A stretch of DNA of 31,085 bases from Burkholderiales bacterium UBA4657 (GTDB lineage Bacteria; Pseudomonadota; Gammaproteobacteria; Burkholderiales; Burkholderiaceae_E), in the NCBI GenBank assembly GCA_002405475.1, contig DHLX01000022.1, positions 46,045-77,129 on the forward strand. Reading direction: 5' to 3'. The notes beneath the pieces are model-generated. The model saw nothing but the letters and a program-made list of their open reading frames with translations, had not been told where the DNA came from and did no database searches. The position numbers and the translations under genes were made by a program. This document shows, piece by piece, positions 1 to 6,945 of the stretch. How positions within the stretch are numbered: position 1 is the first letter of the stretch; each line of letters opens with the position of its first letter.

Positions 1-29
1 CGGGGGTTCGACTCCCTCCGGGCAGGCCA
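1..29 (+). tRNA. tRNA 3' end (partial), probably tRNA-Arg
   Basis: Only the 3' part is in the window. The T loop TTCGACT lies at 7-13, flanked by a T stem (2-6 with 14-18, one G-T pair). It is followed by a 7-nt acceptor strand CGGGCAG (19-25), discriminator G at 26 and an encoded CCA at 27-29. The anticodon is outside the window, so identity is inferred. The G discriminator, the CGGGC-type acceptor strand and the position just before tRNA-His (compare argX-hisR in enterobacteria) all suit tRNA-Arg. That a tRNA ends here is near certain; its identity is only a reasonable guess. Confidence 0.8.
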
Positions 30-68
30 GCCAATGCTGAGGGCAACATGGCATAATGACGTTTCTGT

Positions 69-144
69 GGTGGATGTAGCTCAGCGGTAGAGTCCCGGAT
101 TGTGATTCCGGTTGTCGTGGGTTCGAACCCCATCATCCACCCCA
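69..144 (+). tRNA. tRNA-His (anticodon GTG)
   Basis: A complete cloverleaf can be folded by hand. The acceptor stem is GTGGATG (70-76) with CATCCAC (134-140). The anticodon stem is 95-99 with 107-111 around loop TTGTGAT, with anticodon GTG at 102-104. The T loop is TTCGAAC and an encoded CCA sits at 142-144. The extra G at 69 faces the discriminator C at 141, which is the histidine-specific G-1:C73 pair recognised by HisRS. It lies 39 bases after the preceding tRNA, so the two are probably processed from one transcript. No clear terminator is visible after it. Confidence 0.97.
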
Positions 145-174
145 ATTTCTTTCTTCGCAGTTAATCGACTTTCT

Positions 175-738
175 TCACCCACCCCACAACATCCAGACCC
201 CGAGCCCGGCAAACAAGGCGGCGGCACTCCATTGCACGACCCTGGGCGAGATGAAGGCGGCAGTAGTTTTTCCAATCAGAACAGCGGGCACAATCGCCAG
301 CATTTCACCGAGCACAGACCCAGCGAGTACCGGCCACCAGGCTTGATATTTCGCAGCCAGTACCAGAGTCGCGGCTTGTGATTTGTCACCTAACTCGGCC
401 ACCAGGAAGGCAATGAAAGCGGTGACAATCAAGGCATGGGGTTTTCGTGGTGCGGCTTTTTCATTTTCCTCCTCTTTTTCGGGCACCAGAGTCCAAATGG
501 CGACGGCAATAAAGGCAATGCCCAGTACCCAGCGCAACAGTTGGGGGTCGAGTTGTTTGCCAATTAAAACACCCAGTGCGGTGGCGCCTCCCATAGCAAC
601 GATAGTCGCGGCCAATATGCCGAGTATGATCGGCCAGGGTTTTTTATAACGCATGGCCAGTAACAGTGCGACGACTTGGGTTTTGTCGCCGAGTTCGCCC
701 AGACCAACCAGCGCAAGAGAGTTTAAAAACGCTTCCAT
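175..738 (-). CDS. TMEM165/GDT1 (UPF0016) family cation transporter
   Basis: This is a 187-residue membrane protein made of two homologous halves. Each half carries the family signature ELGDK(T/S)Q (residues about 15-21 and 115-121) and three hydrophobic helices. The halves are joined by a charged, glutamate/lysine-rich linker at about 87-100. The family exports or exchanges divalent cations, with manganese and calcium documented for homologues; the ion here is not determined. The chosen start is the ATG at 738, immediately before the first helix. A GTG ten codons upstream is an alternative. The start lies 11 bases after the nth stop, so the gene is the last of the rnfB-nth operon. I see no yybP-ykoY-like manganese riboswitch, and there is no untranslated space for one. 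Confidence 0.9.
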   Translation of the reverse strand: MEAFLNSLALVGLGELGDKTQVVALLLAMRYKKPWPIILGILAATIVAMGGATALGVLIGKQLDPQLLRWVLGIAFIAVAIWTLVPEKEEENEKAAPRKPHALIVTAFIAFLVAELGDKSQAATLVLAAKYQAWWPVLAGSVLGEMLAIVPAVLIGKTTAAFISPRVVQWSAAALFAGLGVWMLWGG

Positions 739-748
739 GAATACATTT

Positions 749-1411
749 TCAAGTAGTGACACCAGGGTCAGTGGTTTTGGGTTTGTAGCGGCATAAGTCT
801 CTGACTGGGCAACGCCAGCATTCGGGCGTACGGGCTTTGCATGTGTAGCGTCCATGCAGAATGATCCAGTGATGGCAGTCCTGGCGGTATTCTGCTGGCA
901 CAGCCTTGAGCAGGTCTTGCTCGACCGCGTCAGGCGTTTTTCCGTTGGACAAGCCAAGCCGGCGGGCAACACGGAAAATATGGGTATCGACCGCAATGGT
1001 GGGTTCGCCAAAAGCACAGTTAAGGACGACATTCGCCGTCTTCCGTCCCACACCGGGCAGTTGCTGCAGGGCTTCACGCTGGCGCGGTACCTGACCCTGA
1101 TGCAGGTCGAGCAGACGCTCACACGTTCCGATAATGTGTTTGGCCTTGCTACGGTACAGGCCAATGGTTTTGATGTAGTCGATAAGCCGTACTTCGCCTA
1201 ATGCCAGTATTTTTTCCGGCGTGTTGGCGACCGGAAATAATTGTTGCGTGGCCTTATTAACGCTAATGTCAGTCGCTTGTGCCGACAGCATGACGGCAAT
1301 GAGCAGTTCAAACGGCGAGGTGTAGTTCAGTTCGGTGGCCGGGTGCGGGTTAGCGGCCTGAAAGCGGCGAAACAGTTCGTGGCGCAGTGCCAACGGCAGG
1401 GCGGTGGTCAT
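749..1411 (-). CDS. nth: Endonuclease III (DNA glycosylase/AP lyase)
   Basis: At 220 residues this is a normal length for the enzyme, which removes oxidised pyrimidines and nicks the abasic site in base excision repair. The helix-hairpin-helix motif LPGVGRKTAN is at about 118-127, with catalytic Lys124. The catalytic Asp142 lies in AVDTHIFR. The C-terminal [4Fe-4S] ligands follow the canonical C-X6-C-X2-C-X5-C spacing (Cys191, 198, 201, 207). The ATG overlaps the stop of the upstream ferredoxin gene by four bases (ATGA), so the two are translationally coupled. In Escherichia coli nth is the last gene of the rsx operon, which makes the pairing with an RnfB-like protein meaningful. Confidence 0.97.
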   Translation of the reverse strand: MTTALPLALRHELFRRFQAANPHPATELNYTSPFELLIAVMLSAQATDISVNKATQQLFPVANTPEKILALGEVRLIDYIKTIGLYRSKAKHIIGTCERLLDLHQGQVPRQREALQQLPGVGRKTANVVLNCAFGEPTIAVDTHIFRVARRLGLSNGKTPDAVEQDLLKAVPAEYRQDCHHWIILHGRYTCKARTPECWRCPVRDLCRYKPKTTDPGVTT

Positions 1412-2067
1412 GAAGTTTTGGCTCTTTTTTGGGCGCGTTCGATGGCTGCCAATACGATGGCGCGTTTACGCTGGTCATCTGGACTCAGCTGCTTGTGCTG
1501 GTCAAAGCTGGCCAGTTTGGCCAGGGCTTTTTCGCGCAATCGTGCATCGTTGTCCTGACGTTCGCGTATTAGCCGCCGTTCCCGTTTTTCATGGCGTTGT
1601 CGCGCTGACTCAGCGTTGGCCGGCGTCCATGCCGGTACCGCACCAGCGTCGGGCATGAGTTCGCTCATATCAATGCAGTCCACCGGGCAGGGGGCGACGC
1701 ACAGCTCGCATCCGGTGCATTCTTCGGCCAGTACCACATGCAGATATTTCGGTGCACCCACGATGGCATCGACCGGGCAGGCTTGCAGGCATAGGGTACA
1801 GCCTATGCAAAGCTCGGACGTAATGTGCGCCACCCGGCGTGGCTTCTCAACGCCGTGTTTCGGGTTGAGCGGCAGCACCGGCTGCCCCAGTAGTTGCGCG
1901 AGCCGTTCTATGCCTGCCTGCCCCCCCGGCGGGCATTGGTTAATGGCAGCTTTACCGGCTGCCAGGGCTTCGGCATAGGGGCGGCAACCGCTGAACCCAC
2001 ATTGAGTACACTGGGTTTGCGGCAATAGTTGGTTAATCTGTTCGACCAGAGCGTGCTTCACCGTCAC
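1408..2067 (-). CDS. Soluble RnfB/RsxB-like polyferredoxin
   Basis: This 219-residue iron-sulfur protein resembles the cytoplasmic part of RnfB/RsxB. An N-terminal cluster-binding domain has Cys20, 23, 28 and 45 with the RnfB-type CTQCGFSGCRPYAEA motif. Two ferredoxin-type [4Fe-4S] motifs follow (Cys87/90/93/97 and Cys117/120/123/127). A charged Arg/Lys/Glu-rich helical tail begins at about residue 155. The N-terminal membrane helix of true RnfB is absent, and no other Rnf subunit is in the window. The start is GTG at 2067, preceded at good spacing by GAGGG. An ATG one base out of frame stops immediately. It overlaps nth by four bases and probably works as a stand-alone electron carrier. Whether it serves Nth is inference. 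Confidence 0.88.
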   Translation of the reverse strand: MTVKHALVEQINQLLPQTQCTQCGFSGCRPYAEALAAGKAAINQCPPGGQAGIERLAQLLGQPVLPLNPKHGVEKPRRVAHITSELCIGCTLCLQACPVDAIVGAPKYLHVVLAEECTGCELCVAPCPVDCIDMSELMPDAGAVPAWTPANAESARQRHEKRERRLIRERQDNDARLREKALAKLASFDQHKQLSPDDQRKRAIVLAAIERAQKRAKTS

Positions 2068-2104
2068 ATTTTACCCTCAGGCCGGTCGTGCGATACTTCT
2101 ACCC

Positions 2105-2812
2105 ATGACTAAAAAAATAACTTCTTCTTTCAGCGCTTCCGTCACCCCACCCGAACCTGCGACGAGACGTGACGGAGTCGGCAAGACTTCCAGCAGCAAG
2201 CGCGACCCCGAGGGAACGCGCCAGCGTATTCTGGATGCCGCGACCGAGGAATTCACATTGGCGGGTCTGGGCGGTGCCCGGGTCGATCAAATCGCGAAAC
2301 GTGCCGGTATCAATGAACGCATGTTGTATTACTACTTTGGCAGTAAAGAGGGTTTGTTCCGCACTGCGCTGGAAAATGCTTATTTGAAACTGGTTGAGGC
2401 TGAGCACAGTCTGCATCTCGATGATTTACCGGCCGATGAGGCCATGCGCCAGTTGATGGCATTCATCTGGCAGTACTACGTCGATAACCCTGGACTAGTC
2501 AATCTGGTAAATAGCGAAAATTTGCACAAGGCACGACATCTGAAACAGAGCGAGCGCCTGGGCGAGTTGATTTCGCCGACCGTTAAAATGATTGAAACCA
2601 TTTTGTTGCGCGGTCAGAAAGCAGGCCTATTCCGACTCGGCATCGACCCGATTCAGCTTTACATCACGATTGCCTCACTGGGTTATTTTCATTTGAGCAA
2701 CTGCTATACCGCTTCGGCCACCCTGGGGGTCGATTTGCTCAGTCCGGATATGCTCAAGGCTCATCTTGAGCACAATACTGAAGTGGTGATGTCTTTTTTG
2801 CTTAAACGCTAA
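2105..2812 (+). CDS. TetR/AcrR family transcriptional regulator
   Basis: A 235-residue regulator. After a Ser/Thr/Pro-rich N-terminal extension of about 35 residues comes the TetR helix-turn-helix domain (about 37-85): RQRILDAA, then a recognition region containing NERMLYYYFGSKEGLF. The remaining ~150 residues are the helical ligand-binding and dimerisation domain. It is divergent from the rnfB-nth operon (37-base gap) and could control that operon or itself, but I found no convincing palindrome in the gap. Its 3' end overlaps the convergent xthA gene by 11 bases. No strong ribosome binding site precedes the ATG. The ligand cannot be deduced. The overall pattern resembles the NicS/RutR-like branch of TetR proteins, a weak assignment. 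Confidence 0.9.
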   Translation: MTKKITSSFSASVTPPEPATRRDGVGKTSSSKRDPEGTRQRILDAATEEFTLAGLGGARVDQIAKRAGINERMLYYYFGSKEGLFRTALENAYLKLVEAEHSLHLDDLPADEAMRQLMAFIWQYYVDNPGLVNLVNSENLHKARHLKQSERLGELISPTVKMIETILLRGQKAGLFRLGIDPIQLYITIASLGYFHLSNCYTASATLGVDLLSPDMLKAHLEHNTEVVMSFLLKR

Positions 2813-3569
2813 GACGGGCCACAACTGGGGCATGGTCGGACGGCTGCGGTTTTTTGCGTGGTGATTTGTCAATGACGCAGGCGCTGCAGTGTGCTGCCAG
2901 CGTTGACGACAATAAGATATGGTCTATGCGCAGCCCCAGATTTTTCTGAAAGGCCAGTTGTCGATAGTCCCACCAGGAAAAAATGCGTTCGGGTTGATCA
3001 AACAGACGGAAGGCATCTTTGAACCCCAGATCAAGCAATGCCTGAAAACGTGCTCTTTCCTTGTCGGAACACAAAATCTGTCCTGACCAGAGTGCCGGGT
3101 CGTGTACATCCCGATCTTCCGGGGCAATGTTGTAATCGCCGAGCAAGGCGGTGTGCGGGTGCGCGGCCAGGGTATTCTTCATGTAATGCACCATGGCGTC
3201 GCACCAGTCGAGCTTGTAGCGATATTTATCGCTATCAACCGCCTGACCGTTAGGAAAATAGGCGCACACCAGACGCACGCCCTGTACTGTTGCTGCAATG
3301 ACGCGCTGCTGCTCGTCAGTAAAATCGGGCATATTGCGTACCACGTCATGCGCTTCGTGCGGTGTCACAATAGCTACGCCGTTATAGGTTTTTTGCCCAG
3401 CGAATACGGCGTTATAGCCTGCGGTTTTCAGTACCTCAAGCGGGAAGTTGTCATCGCTGAGTTTCAGTTCTTGCAGGCACAGCGCATCGACCGGATTGGT
3501 CGCCAGCCATTCCAGTACATGCGGTAATCGAACCTTGAGGCTGTTGACATTCCAGCTGGCAATCAGCAT
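2802..3569 (-). CDS. xthA: Exodeoxyribonuclease III (AP endonuclease)
   Basis: This is a 255-residue member of the exonuclease-endonuclease-phosphatase fold. The metal and catalytic residues are visible: Asn7 in SWNVNS, Glu34 in LQELK, Asp/Asn in GDYN (144-147), Asp in LRIDHIL and the terminal SDHAPV with His246. It cleaves 5' of abasic sites and has 3'-5' exonuclease activity in base excision repair. It is the last gene of a long minus-strand run. Its ribosome binding site (AAGAGG) overlaps the stop region of the small secreted protein upstream. Its 3' end overlaps the convergent tetR by 11 bases. A second repair gene, nth, lies about 1.4 kb away, but in a separate transcription unit. Confidence 0.97.
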   Translation of the reverse strand: MLIASWNVNSLKVRLPHVLEWLATNPVDALCLQELKLSDDNFPLEVLKTAGYNAVFAGQKTYNGVAIVTPHEAHDVVRNMPDFTDEQQRVIAATVQGVRLVCAYFPNGQAVDSDKYRYKLDWCDAMVHYMKNTLAAHPHTALLGDYNIAPEDRDVHDPALWSGQILCSDKERARFQALLDLGFKDAFRLFDQPERIFSWWDYRQLAFQKNLGLRIDHILLSSTLAAHCSACVIDKSPRKKPQPSDHAPVVARLSV

Positions 3570-3577
3570 GGCGCCTC

Positions 3578-3802
3578 TTAGCCTTGTGGTACGCAGGCAG
3601 TGCGCACGGCACGGGAACCCAGGTTCATGGGAACGTCAAGTGTCAATGAATCAATCAAACGGCGCAGTTCCTGCTCGGCATTTTTGCAGGCGGCTTCCGA
3701 GTCGAACTCTTGCATGCTGACCGAGGGGAAAGTGACTGCCCTGGGTGCGGGGGCACCCTGAAAGTTGGCGGCGATATAGGCAACGATGAGGACAAATTTC
3801 AT
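3578..3802 (-). CDS. Small secreted protein of unknown function, two cysteines
   Basis: A 74-residue product with a hydrophobic N-terminus (MKFVLIVAYIAA) that could be a short signal peptide or anchor. It carries a cysteine in FDSEAACKNAEQEL and another in the terminal RTACVPQG, which may form a disulfide outside the cytoplasm. A purine-rich AGAGAGA precedes the ATG. It starts 17 bases after the glutaredoxin-like gene and ends 8 bases before xthA, so it sits within an operon. This context and the coherent secreted-protein pattern argue for a real gene. I cannot assign a family by name. Confidence is fair for the gene and low for function. Confidence 0.7.
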   Translation of the reverse strand: MKFVLIVAYIAANFQGAPAPRAVTFPSVSMQEFDSEAACKNAEQELRRLIDSLTLDVPMNLGSRAVRTACVPQG

Positions 3803-3819
3803 GGCAGTCTCTCTCTTAA

Positions 3820-4374
3820 TCAGAACCGTATACCCGCTGGGTTGTTGCTGTCGTTAGCGGGTGCTGTTGGGGTCGGTGTACGGCGTGGCGCAGGCGTGGC
3901 ACTCGGCGCTGGGGCAGGAGCTGATGCTGGCGCTTGCACCGCCGGAGCAACCAAAGGCGTAGCGGCCGGGTTGCTATAGCCGCGCGGTAATTGGGAAGAT
4001 TTGGGGTAGCTCCCAAAATTCAGGGCCGCCTCCCATTGTCCAGCCTCATAGCCTTTCACCGTTCTACTGCCCACACTGAGCACGGGTAGCTGGTCGCCGA
4101 GATTACGTGCCTTGAGCGCGTTGATGTCAGCCTGGGTGTCAATAGTTTTTTCAATGAACGGTACCCCGCGAGCGGTGAGCAGCGCCTTACCAGCATCGCA
4201 TGGGCTGCAGCTGGGGCCGGTATAAAGTGTGACCGGGAAATTTTCAACCGCGCGGCGCAACTCAAAGGTCATGCCACTGGTATTGATACTCTGGGCCGCG
4301 ACAGGGCTGAATGCAAAAACCATCCACAGAAAGAGTAGACCACGCAAGGTTTTAGTAGGGGTAGATAGGTGCAT
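3820..4374 (-). CDS. Periplasmic glutaredoxin/thioredoxin-fold protein with Pro/Ala-rich tail
   Basis: A 184-residue exported protein. Residues 1-27 look like a signal peptide (hydrophobic core about 12-24, probable cleavage after VAA). Next is a glutaredoxin-like domain with redox motif CSPC (56-59) in LYTGPSCSPCD, cis-proline context QLPVL (about 96-100) and GYEAGQW. From about residue 135 a low-complexity Pro/Ala/Thr tail runs nearly to the end. The start is the ATG at 4374, which has a strong GGAGG six bases upstream; a longer reading from a TTG at 4404 is less likely. The gene follows prlC closely and precedes a small secreted protein with two cysteines. A role in periplasmic thiol chemistry is inferred. 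Confidence 0.82.
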   Translation of the reverse strand: MHLSTPTKTLRGLLFLWMVFAFSPVAAQSINTSGMTFELRRAVENFPVTLYTGPSCSPCDAGKALLTARGVPFIEKTIDTQADINALKARNLGDQLPVLSVGSRTVKGYEAGQWEAALNFGSYPKSSQLPRGYSNPAATPLVAPAVQAPASAPAPAPSATPAPRRTPTPTAPANDSNNPAGIRF

Positions 4375-4380
4375 AGATAG

Positions 4381-4385
4381 CCTCC
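4381..4385 (-). promoter_or_regulatory. Ribosome binding site deciding the start of the glutaredoxin-like gene
   Basis: On the minus strand this reads GGAGG, six bases upstream of the ATG at 4374. It supports that ATG over the TTG at 4404, which would overlap the prlC stop codon. Confidence 0.8.
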
Positions 4386-4400
4386 AGTAGCAGTTGTGAC

Positions 4401-6458
4401 TCAAGCTTCAACAGGTTCGGTCATGCCATTGTGCCGCATCAGTGCGTCGAGCTTAGGCTGGCGTCCACGAAAAGCAGTGAACGAGGCCAGTGCCGGACGA
4501 CTGCCGCCAACAGCCAGTATTTCATTCAGAAATTTAGCACCAGCGGCTTGATTTAGCACGCCCTGTTCTTCAAACAGTGAGTAGGCATCGGCTGAGAGTA
4601 CTTCAGCCCATTTATAGCTGTAATAACCCGCTGCATAGCCGCCCGCGAAAATATGTGAAAAACTGTTCTGAAAGCGATGATAGGGCGGCGGCTGAATGAC
4701 GGCCACCTGTTCACGCACCTGGTCGAGCAGTTGCTGCACAGTCTGGCTGCCGTGTGGGTCGTACTGGCAGTGTAATAGCATGTCAAACAGGGAAAATTCC
4801 AGTTGTCGCATGGTTTGCAGCCCGGCCTGGAAATTTTTGGCGGCAATCATCTTGTCGTACAGCTCACGCGGTAAGGCTGCGCCGGTGTCCACATGCGCGG
4901 TCATGTGGCTGAGTACTTCCCATTCCCAGCAGAAATTTTCCATAAATTGTGAGGGTAGTTCGACTGCATCCCACTCGACGCCATGAATACCGGCTACCGC
5001 CAGATCATCGACGCGTGTCAGCATATGGTGCAGGCCATGACCGAATTCGTGGAACAGGGTCAGGACTTCGTCGTGCGTAAACAGTGCAGGTTTGTTGCCT
5101 ACCGGGGGTGAGAAATTGCAGGTCAGATAAGCCACCGGAGTTTGTGTTGCGCCATTGTTGAGTTTACGCCGCGCGCGAGCATCATCCATCCAGGCGCCAG
5201 AACGTTTGCCGCCACGAGCATACAGATCAATATAAAATTGACCCAGCAATTCACCCTTTTTTTCTATGCGGAAGAAACGCACATCCGAATGCCATACTGG
5301 CCCGGTATCGGGCAGTACCTGAACCGAGAACAGGGTTTGTATGACGCGAAACAGGCCTTCCAGTACTTTGGGTTCGGGGAAGTATTGCTTCAGTTCCTGA
5401 TCTGAAAAGGCATAGCGTTGCTGACGCAATTTTTCCGAAGCGTAAGCAAGGTCCCAGGGTTGCAGGTTGTCCAGACCCAGCTCGTTTTTGGCAAAGGCCT
5501 TGAGTTCGTTCAGGTCGCGTTCAGCATACGGCTTGGCACGCCGCGCCAGATCGTTTAGAAACTGTATGACCTCTGCGGCCGACTGAGCCATTTTCGGCAC
5601 CAGCGACACCTCGGCAAAATTACGGTAGCCCAGCAAGCGGGCTTCTTCTTGGCGTAAACGTAGCAGATCGACAATCAGAGCGCTGTTATCCCATTCGGGC
5701 TTGCCGAATTCGGAGGCCTTGGTCGCATTGGCGTAATACACCTGTTCACGCAGGCTGCGGTCGTCGGCGTATTGCAGGATCGGAAAATACGAGGGGAAAT
5801 GCAGGGTGAATTTCCAGCCACGCTGACCATCAGCCTGAGCTTTGTCACGTGCTGCCTGCTTGACATCTTCGGGTAGGCCACTCAGGCGGCTTTCCTGATC
5901 GAGTAGCAGTGCCCAGTCATTGGTCGCATCCAGGACATTTTCAGAAAATTTTTGTGCCAGTGCTGCCTGCCGTTCCTGCAGTTCGGCAAAACGCGGTTTG
6001 TCCGAGTCGGGCAATTCGGCGCCACCCAAACGAAAGTCGCGCAGTGCATTGGTAATGATTTTTTGCCGCGCTGCGGACAACTGCTGGAACCCGGCTGATT
6101 CATGCAAGGTTTTATAGTGATTGAATAGCGCCAGGTTTTGCGCCAGCCCGGTCCAGAATTCCGTAACCTTAGGCAGGTTGGCATTGTAGGCAGCACGTAA
6201 TTCGGGTGTGTCGGCTACCGCATTCAAATGCCCGACTACCCCCCAGGCACGCGATAATTTTTCGGTACAAAATTCCAGTGGTGCAATAAAGTTGTCCCAT
6301 TGCACCGGCGCTTGCAGCTGTTCAAGCTGATTTACTGTCGTGCGGCAGTCATGCAGCAGGGCATCAATAGCCAGACTGACATGCTCAGGGCGAACTTCAT
6401 GAAACTGAGGAAGGGCATCAGGAGCAGAGGAAAAAGCAAGCAGAGGGTTGGCATGCAT
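4401..6458 (-). CDS. prlC: Oligopeptidase A (M3 family metallopeptidase)
   Basis: A 685-residue cytoplasmic zinc peptidase that degrades short peptides, including cleaved signal peptides in E. coli. The M3 zinc site HEFGHGLHH begins at residue 470 (HExxH 470-474). The third ligand, a glutamate, follows in the region around GVEWDAVELPSQFMENF. Length and domain order match OpdA/PrlC: helical N-terminal half, then the catalytic half ending with the FTAFRGRQPKLDALMRHNG segment typical of the family. It lies within the minus-strand run between a small membrane-protein gene (8 bases upstream) and the glutaredoxin-like gene. No strong ribosome binding site is visible. The ATG is favoured because it gives the family's usual N-terminus. 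Confidence 0.97.
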   Translation of the reverse strand: MHANPLLAFSSAPDALPQFHEVRPEHVSLAIDALLHDCRTTVNQLEQLQAPVQWDNFIAPLEFCTEKLSRAWGVVGHLNAVADTPELRAAYNANLPKVTEFWTGLAQNLALFNHYKTLHESAGFQQLSAARQKIITNALRDFRLGGAELPDSDKPRFAELQERQAALAQKFSENVLDATNDWALLLDQESRLSGLPEDVKQAARDKAQADGQRGWKFTLHFPSYFPILQYADDRSLREQVYYANATKASEFGKPEWDNSALIVDLLRLRQEEARLLGYRNFAEVSLVPKMAQSAAEVIQFLNDLARRAKPYAERDLNELKAFAKNELGLDNLQPWDLAYASEKLRQQRYAFSDQELKQYFPEPKVLEGLFRVIQTLFSVQVLPDTGPVWHSDVRFFRIEKKGELLGQFYIDLYARGGKRSGAWMDDARARRKLNNGATQTPVAYLTCNFSPPVGNKPALFTHDEVLTLFHEFGHGLHHMLTRVDDLAVAGIHGVEWDAVELPSQFMENFCWEWEVLSHMTAHVDTGAALPRELYDKMIAAKNFQAGLQTMRQLEFSLFDMLLHCQYDPHGSQTVQQLLDQVREQVAVIQPPPYHRFQNSFSHIFAGGYAAGYYSYKWAEVLSADAYSLFEEQGVLNQAAGAKFLNEILAVGGSRPALASFTAFRGRQPKLDALMRHNGMTEPVEA

Positions 6459-6465
6459 GATGAAG

Positions 6466-6927
6466 TTATAGTCGCAGGAGTTGAGCCAGTTGTTGTCGGT
6501 AAGTTTTACAGTCAGTGCCTGAGAGATTCTGACTGACCAGACGTTGCCCCGAATTAGTAGTGACTTGCAGGTAGCACCAGGTTTTGTTTGACCTTGTCGG
6601 GCTGTCTAGACCAAAAGTCAGACTGGCGATATCGGCTCTGACAATTGAAATAGTCTCATCGGGTTCGGAAAAAAACAGACGGATTGCATCAGGCGTGGCT
6701 TCCAGCGCATAGAATCGATGTGTTCCGCCCTGATAGTAAAAAAACCATACCGAAATCAGCGGGAAAAAAATAAAACTTACAAAAAACCTCAACCCTCCTA
6801 AGCTCCAGGTTTGGCCAGGGCGGGTTTTGCTTAGGAAAAAGACAAACAGAAAAAACCCAAACAACACATAAATGGCGAGGTAACTGGGATTATTTGCCTC
6901 TGGAAACCTATAGCTTAAAGCCTGCAT
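6466..6927 (-). CDS. Hypothetical membrane protein, two N-terminal helices
   Basis: A 153-residue protein I do not recognise. Two strongly hydrophobic, phenylalanine-rich segments at about residues 17-33 and 46-66 are likely transmembrane helices. The C-terminal ~85 residues are soluble and look beta-rich (RFYALEATPDAIRLFF, ETISIVRADIASLTFG), resembling a small PH-like domain, but this is only an impression. Two cysteines are present (WCYLQ, GTDCK). It sits between folD and prlC with gaps of 18 and 8 bases. Its DNA is clearly richer in A/T, with several A/T homopolymer runs, than its neighbours. Part of that follows from the hydrophobic Phe/Lys codons. Confidence 0.72.
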   Translation of the reverse strand: MQALSYRFPEANNPSYLAIYVLFGFFLFVFFLSKTRPGQTWSLGGLRFFVSFIFFPLISVWFFYYQGGTHRFYALEATPDAIRLFFSEPDETISIVRADIASLTFGLDSPTRSNKTWCYLQVTTNSGQRLVSQNLSGTDCKTYRQQLAQLLRL

Positions 6928-6945
6928 TGTGTTGCCCAGGCTACA

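Noticed and set aside
175..1164. Long 329-residue minus-strand frame covering the GDT1 gene and part of nth
   Set aside because: The first ~140 residues are an out-of-frame reading of nth with no family features. The real protein begins at the ATG at 738.
2068..2104. Operator for the TetR regulator in the rnfB/tetR gap
   Set aside because: No convincing palindrome could be found in the 37 bases, so autoregulation cannot be claimed from sequence.
4372..4404. TTG start for the glutaredoxin-like protein overlapping the prlC stop
   Set aside because: The downstream ATG has a strong GGAGG at ideal spacing and gives a normal signal peptide.
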